DNA from: Setoptus koraiensis
Lineage: Eukaryota; Arthropoda
Assembly: GCA_048013815.1 (NCBI GenBank)
Contig: CM106585.1
Location: 9,176,001 to 9,240,000 of the forward strand
DNA length: 64,000 nucleotides
Reading direction: 5' to 3'
Made by a program: the position numbers and the translations under genes. The first letter of the stretch is position 1. Every line of letters starts with the position of its first letter. Under the pieces are notes generated by a model that searched no databases, was not told the DNA's origin, and worked only from the letters and a program-made list of their open reading frames with translations. This document shows, piece by piece, positions 61,145 to 64,000 of this stretch.

Positions 61145-64000
61145 ATCGAGCGGCAGCATTCTGTAAAGTTGCCTCAATAGTTATCCGCAGTCAAAGTCGT
61201 AGATGAGGACGACACTGTCATGTTGTTGTTGCTGCTGTTGTCGTTGGCGCTGTTGCTGTTGTATTTTGTGCGCACAATTTCACTTCCGCTCACTGTGTAC
61301 ACAAATTGGTCTCGGTTGCATCGCTTGCAACTCGTACTATTACTTTGACACTTTGGCTCGCATGAAGTTAGTTGCGGGCATCTGATTACACGACACACAC
61401 GCACACCATTAAGTGGCTCAACAAACAATAATGATGAATAGTTTGCAGATACACAAGCGAGCGAGGGTCAGTCGATAAGTCGGTGAGAGAGAAAAGTTGG
61501 TCGAAAACAACGGTCTTGTTTTATCCCACTTACAGTTAGAATATCCATATCGCACCGTGTCTAGGACTCTTTTATAAGCCTATGCTCACGTTGGTTTATA
61601 GCCTGTGTAAAGTTGCACTACTTATACGCGCGCGATTTTTTGTATGACCGGACAACCAGCAACAATGGAGCCTGGCGAGTCATTAGAGGGGCCCCCTTTT
61701 GCGTGCACCATAGCCAACTTGAGCTGCTAGAGTAAAAATGATCAATGATGGCGCCAACAGCAAAACAGGTACAGGTTTGATTGATTGATCAAAGCAGTGC
61801 CAGTTACATATAGCTGTGATGCAGCGATAATTTTTCATTGACAATTGTGACAAGTCGCATCATCCGCTAACAAACATCGCATATCAGCGACGTTGTAAAA
61901 CAAACGACAACTGTCCACTACATACTATCCGACTACGTTGTTATAAATTGGCAACAATCGATATAAGGCAACAATCAATGTAAGCACACTCTTGTATAAA
62001 GTGACTGGCTGGCCGACTGGTGAGTTGGGGCCAATTGATTAGGGTCCGAAATGTGGAAACTGGACAACGCTACTTGGCCCGCTGTTTTCGTGCAACTTGC
62101 ACATGATCATTATTCATTTTTGAGACAAACACCGCCACTCACTTTGCACGTTACAGCGAAAGAATATATTTCTAGCTGGACTGGGGCTGGCTCCGATTTG
62201 GGACAGAAAAACTAAAAACTAAAAATGAAAGTGAAAATGAAAATGAAAATGTAAGGGAAAACAAAAACAAAAACACAAAACGAAAGAGAAGATGAAGATG
62301 AAAAAAGAGCGAATGAATTTTGATATTTAACAAAAGTACGAAAAAGACGAAGCAGACCTAGATAGGCGGCGCAAAATAGTGGCCTCCAAGAGCGAGAGAC
62401 AACATTTTTCAGTTCACAAAGAGGCAGGAATTAATTTTCCATACATCATCTAGTTGGCAACGGCCACCGGAGCGCCACTACAACCGATTTGGGAGCAACA
62501 ACAATTTCAGTTTCGCCCAATGGGGCTCCACGCTGAGCTGGCCATCCAATTGAAATTGAATGAGTCGCTTATGCGGAGCAACAATCCACACCACAATGGG
62601 CACCATTTTGCAGTTATACAGCAGGGCTACACTTTTTCTTTGGCGCCCGGCTCGCGGATAGAGAGCCCAATCCCGGGCTGTCTATCCCGGCACCGAACTG
62701 ACCAATGACCATGATCTAGTTGTTCCTTAAGCGACCACTTGCCACTTGCCACTGGCTATCTGCAACTTGCTGTCGGCGGAAGATGCGTCCGTGATTATGT
62801 CAAATGGGCGCCGTTTTTGTTGTTGTTCGTAGCTGTTGTTGGTTGTTGTTGCTGCTGGTTGTTGTTGCTGGTTGTTGGTTGTTGTTGCTGGTTGTTGGTT
62901 GTTGTTGCTGGTGGCGCGTGAGATTCACAAAGCATTCACAAAATTTAAGCAGTACAACTAGAAAAAATGACCGCCACTCCTATTGGGCCATAAATAATAC
63001 GTGCTGCATGTCAAAAGCACACCTCGACAGGGCGCACAACCGACCAATCCGGCGGCTATTCACACGAACTCAATTGGCCCGGCCCCCAATGCACTCCGAT
63101 CCGCCATTCGAATTCGCCATTCGAAATAACCAAAAGCTGAATGGCTGTGCTCGCCAGCGAAAGCCAGTTGTGAGGCCAAAGAGACTTTAAAGTGTTTGCC
63201 TCTTGATGGCTCGTGCAGACTCTGCACTGCACAGGCGCCGCCAGCTCAGCGCCCCTATGTGCCAAATCGGCATCGGCCAATGCCTGGGTGGGCTTGCAGA
63301 AACGTCCGTGTGGCGGCTTTCGACGCTTAGCCAACGCTCCACTGTTGGCGCCACACTGGCAACTGCGGCCTACTTGGGACAACAGTGCAGTGCTGACCAA
63401 GCCAACTTCCGGTGTTTCTTGGTCACACCGAGGCACGCGAATGCGCAAATAGGAAGCGCAGCGGGCTCAGTTGAACTGTGATTGTTGCAGGCTCATGGGT
63501 GTCATCACACTGGCTCGTATGTAATGTACGAAATAACATGTTACACCATTAGCCGCTGATGTTAACACTGGAATTTGACCCAATGGGGTCAAAATCGCGA
63601 AAAAAAATCGTCAGAAGGCCGTTAGTTTGCTGGCGAGCGAACAGTGTGTGCGTGTGAGTGTATTTAAACTAGCTAAGCTTTTTGGGTAGGCAAACACGAG
63701 AGCAGTTGCATCCTAATGAAGGTCTCATGCACTACGATCGGGCCACTAGCTTGCCAACTAGCTCATATGTAACAAGCTCACGTCTTGACCTCAAACTGCA
63801 AACAAACATGCACACGCGAATAAACATGCGAATAACATGAAGACGTTCGCACAACTAACATTAAGACTGTACAAACATTCAGACAGATTGTTGTTATTAT
63901 TTTCACACACCAACGCCAACTGACCGGTTTTGGCTGGGGCGCCGGCCAGTGCGGTGGCCAATGACGGACCGATGATCGATGAGATTATCATTATTATCTA

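Larger units (their letters stand above)
54215..64000. other. Upstream intergenic or intronic DNA, no gene recognised
   Basis: No protein domain was recognised on either strand. Contents include a diverged duplicated block (about 54690-55000 and 55910-56260), a 15-bp repeat ACTCGTGTTACATA (56427-56467), TA-rich runs (60025-60065), a perfect hairpin (59905-59950), a GTT/GTC tract (60535-60590), a long CAA tract (61043-61144) and an AAAATG-type repeat (62220-62255). A minus-strand open frame at 58541-59266 has no family match. It contains one good donor-like GTAAGT near 58768 but lacks a convincing partner acceptor. Confidence 0.5.

Noticed and set aside
61569..61576. TATAAAAG on the minus strand near a GTAAGT site as a promoter and first exon
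   Set aside because: The donor would lie only about 10 nt after the expected start site, too short for a credible first exon.

Overview
This is animal nuclear DNA, most likely from an arthropod. The genes are intron-rich, with clear GT/AG splice sites. One gene is a sidestep-family (Side/beat-type) immunoglobulin receptor, a group best known from arthropods, and the other is the planar-polarity protein Van Gogh/Strabismus. Both proteins carry long Gln, His and Asn tracts. The style resembles mites or other chelicerates, but nothing seen here fixes the species, so that placement is a guess. No bacterial, organellar or viral gene, CRISPR array, tRNA, rRNA or intact transposon was recognised.

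Layout. Both genes are on the minus strand, so they read from high to low coordinates. (1) 1-6789 is noncoding, AT-rich sequence, taken as an intron of Van Gogh; the 3' exons of that gene are not found here and probably lie before position 1. (2) 6790-8758 is one large Van Gogh exon encoding the four membrane segments and most of the cytoplasmic part. (3) 8759-10333 is the gap between the genes. (4) 10379-52272 is a complete sidestep-like gene of 11 coding exons. Their lengths sum to 5862 nt, an exact multiple of three, giving 1953 residues: an N-terminal hydrophobic segment, five Ig domains, a fibronectin-III-like region, one transmembrane helix and a very long cytoplasmic tail. Its first coding intron is about 25 kb. 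(5) 52273-64000 is upstream sequence with one well-bounded candidate exon (53795-54214) and otherwise repeats.

The two genes act in different systems. Van Gogh is a core planar cell polarity membrane protein. Sidestep-family receptors guide motor axons and other neurites by binding Beat-family partners. Both are cell-surface proteins, but nothing here shows that they are co-regulated.

The most unusual signal is in the noncoding DNA from about 16 to 52 kb, which is GC-richer than both flanks. It is crowded with GGGCCC palindromes, far more than chance predicts, with short-period tandem repeats, and with perfect or near-perfect hairpins (arms of 13-27 bp, mostly with loops of 4-15 nt). One tandem array ends in an exact inverted copy of its own first unit. 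This pattern suggests a local mechanism that makes inverted copies, such as template switching, or a selected class of hairpins. CTCF-like motifs also recur.
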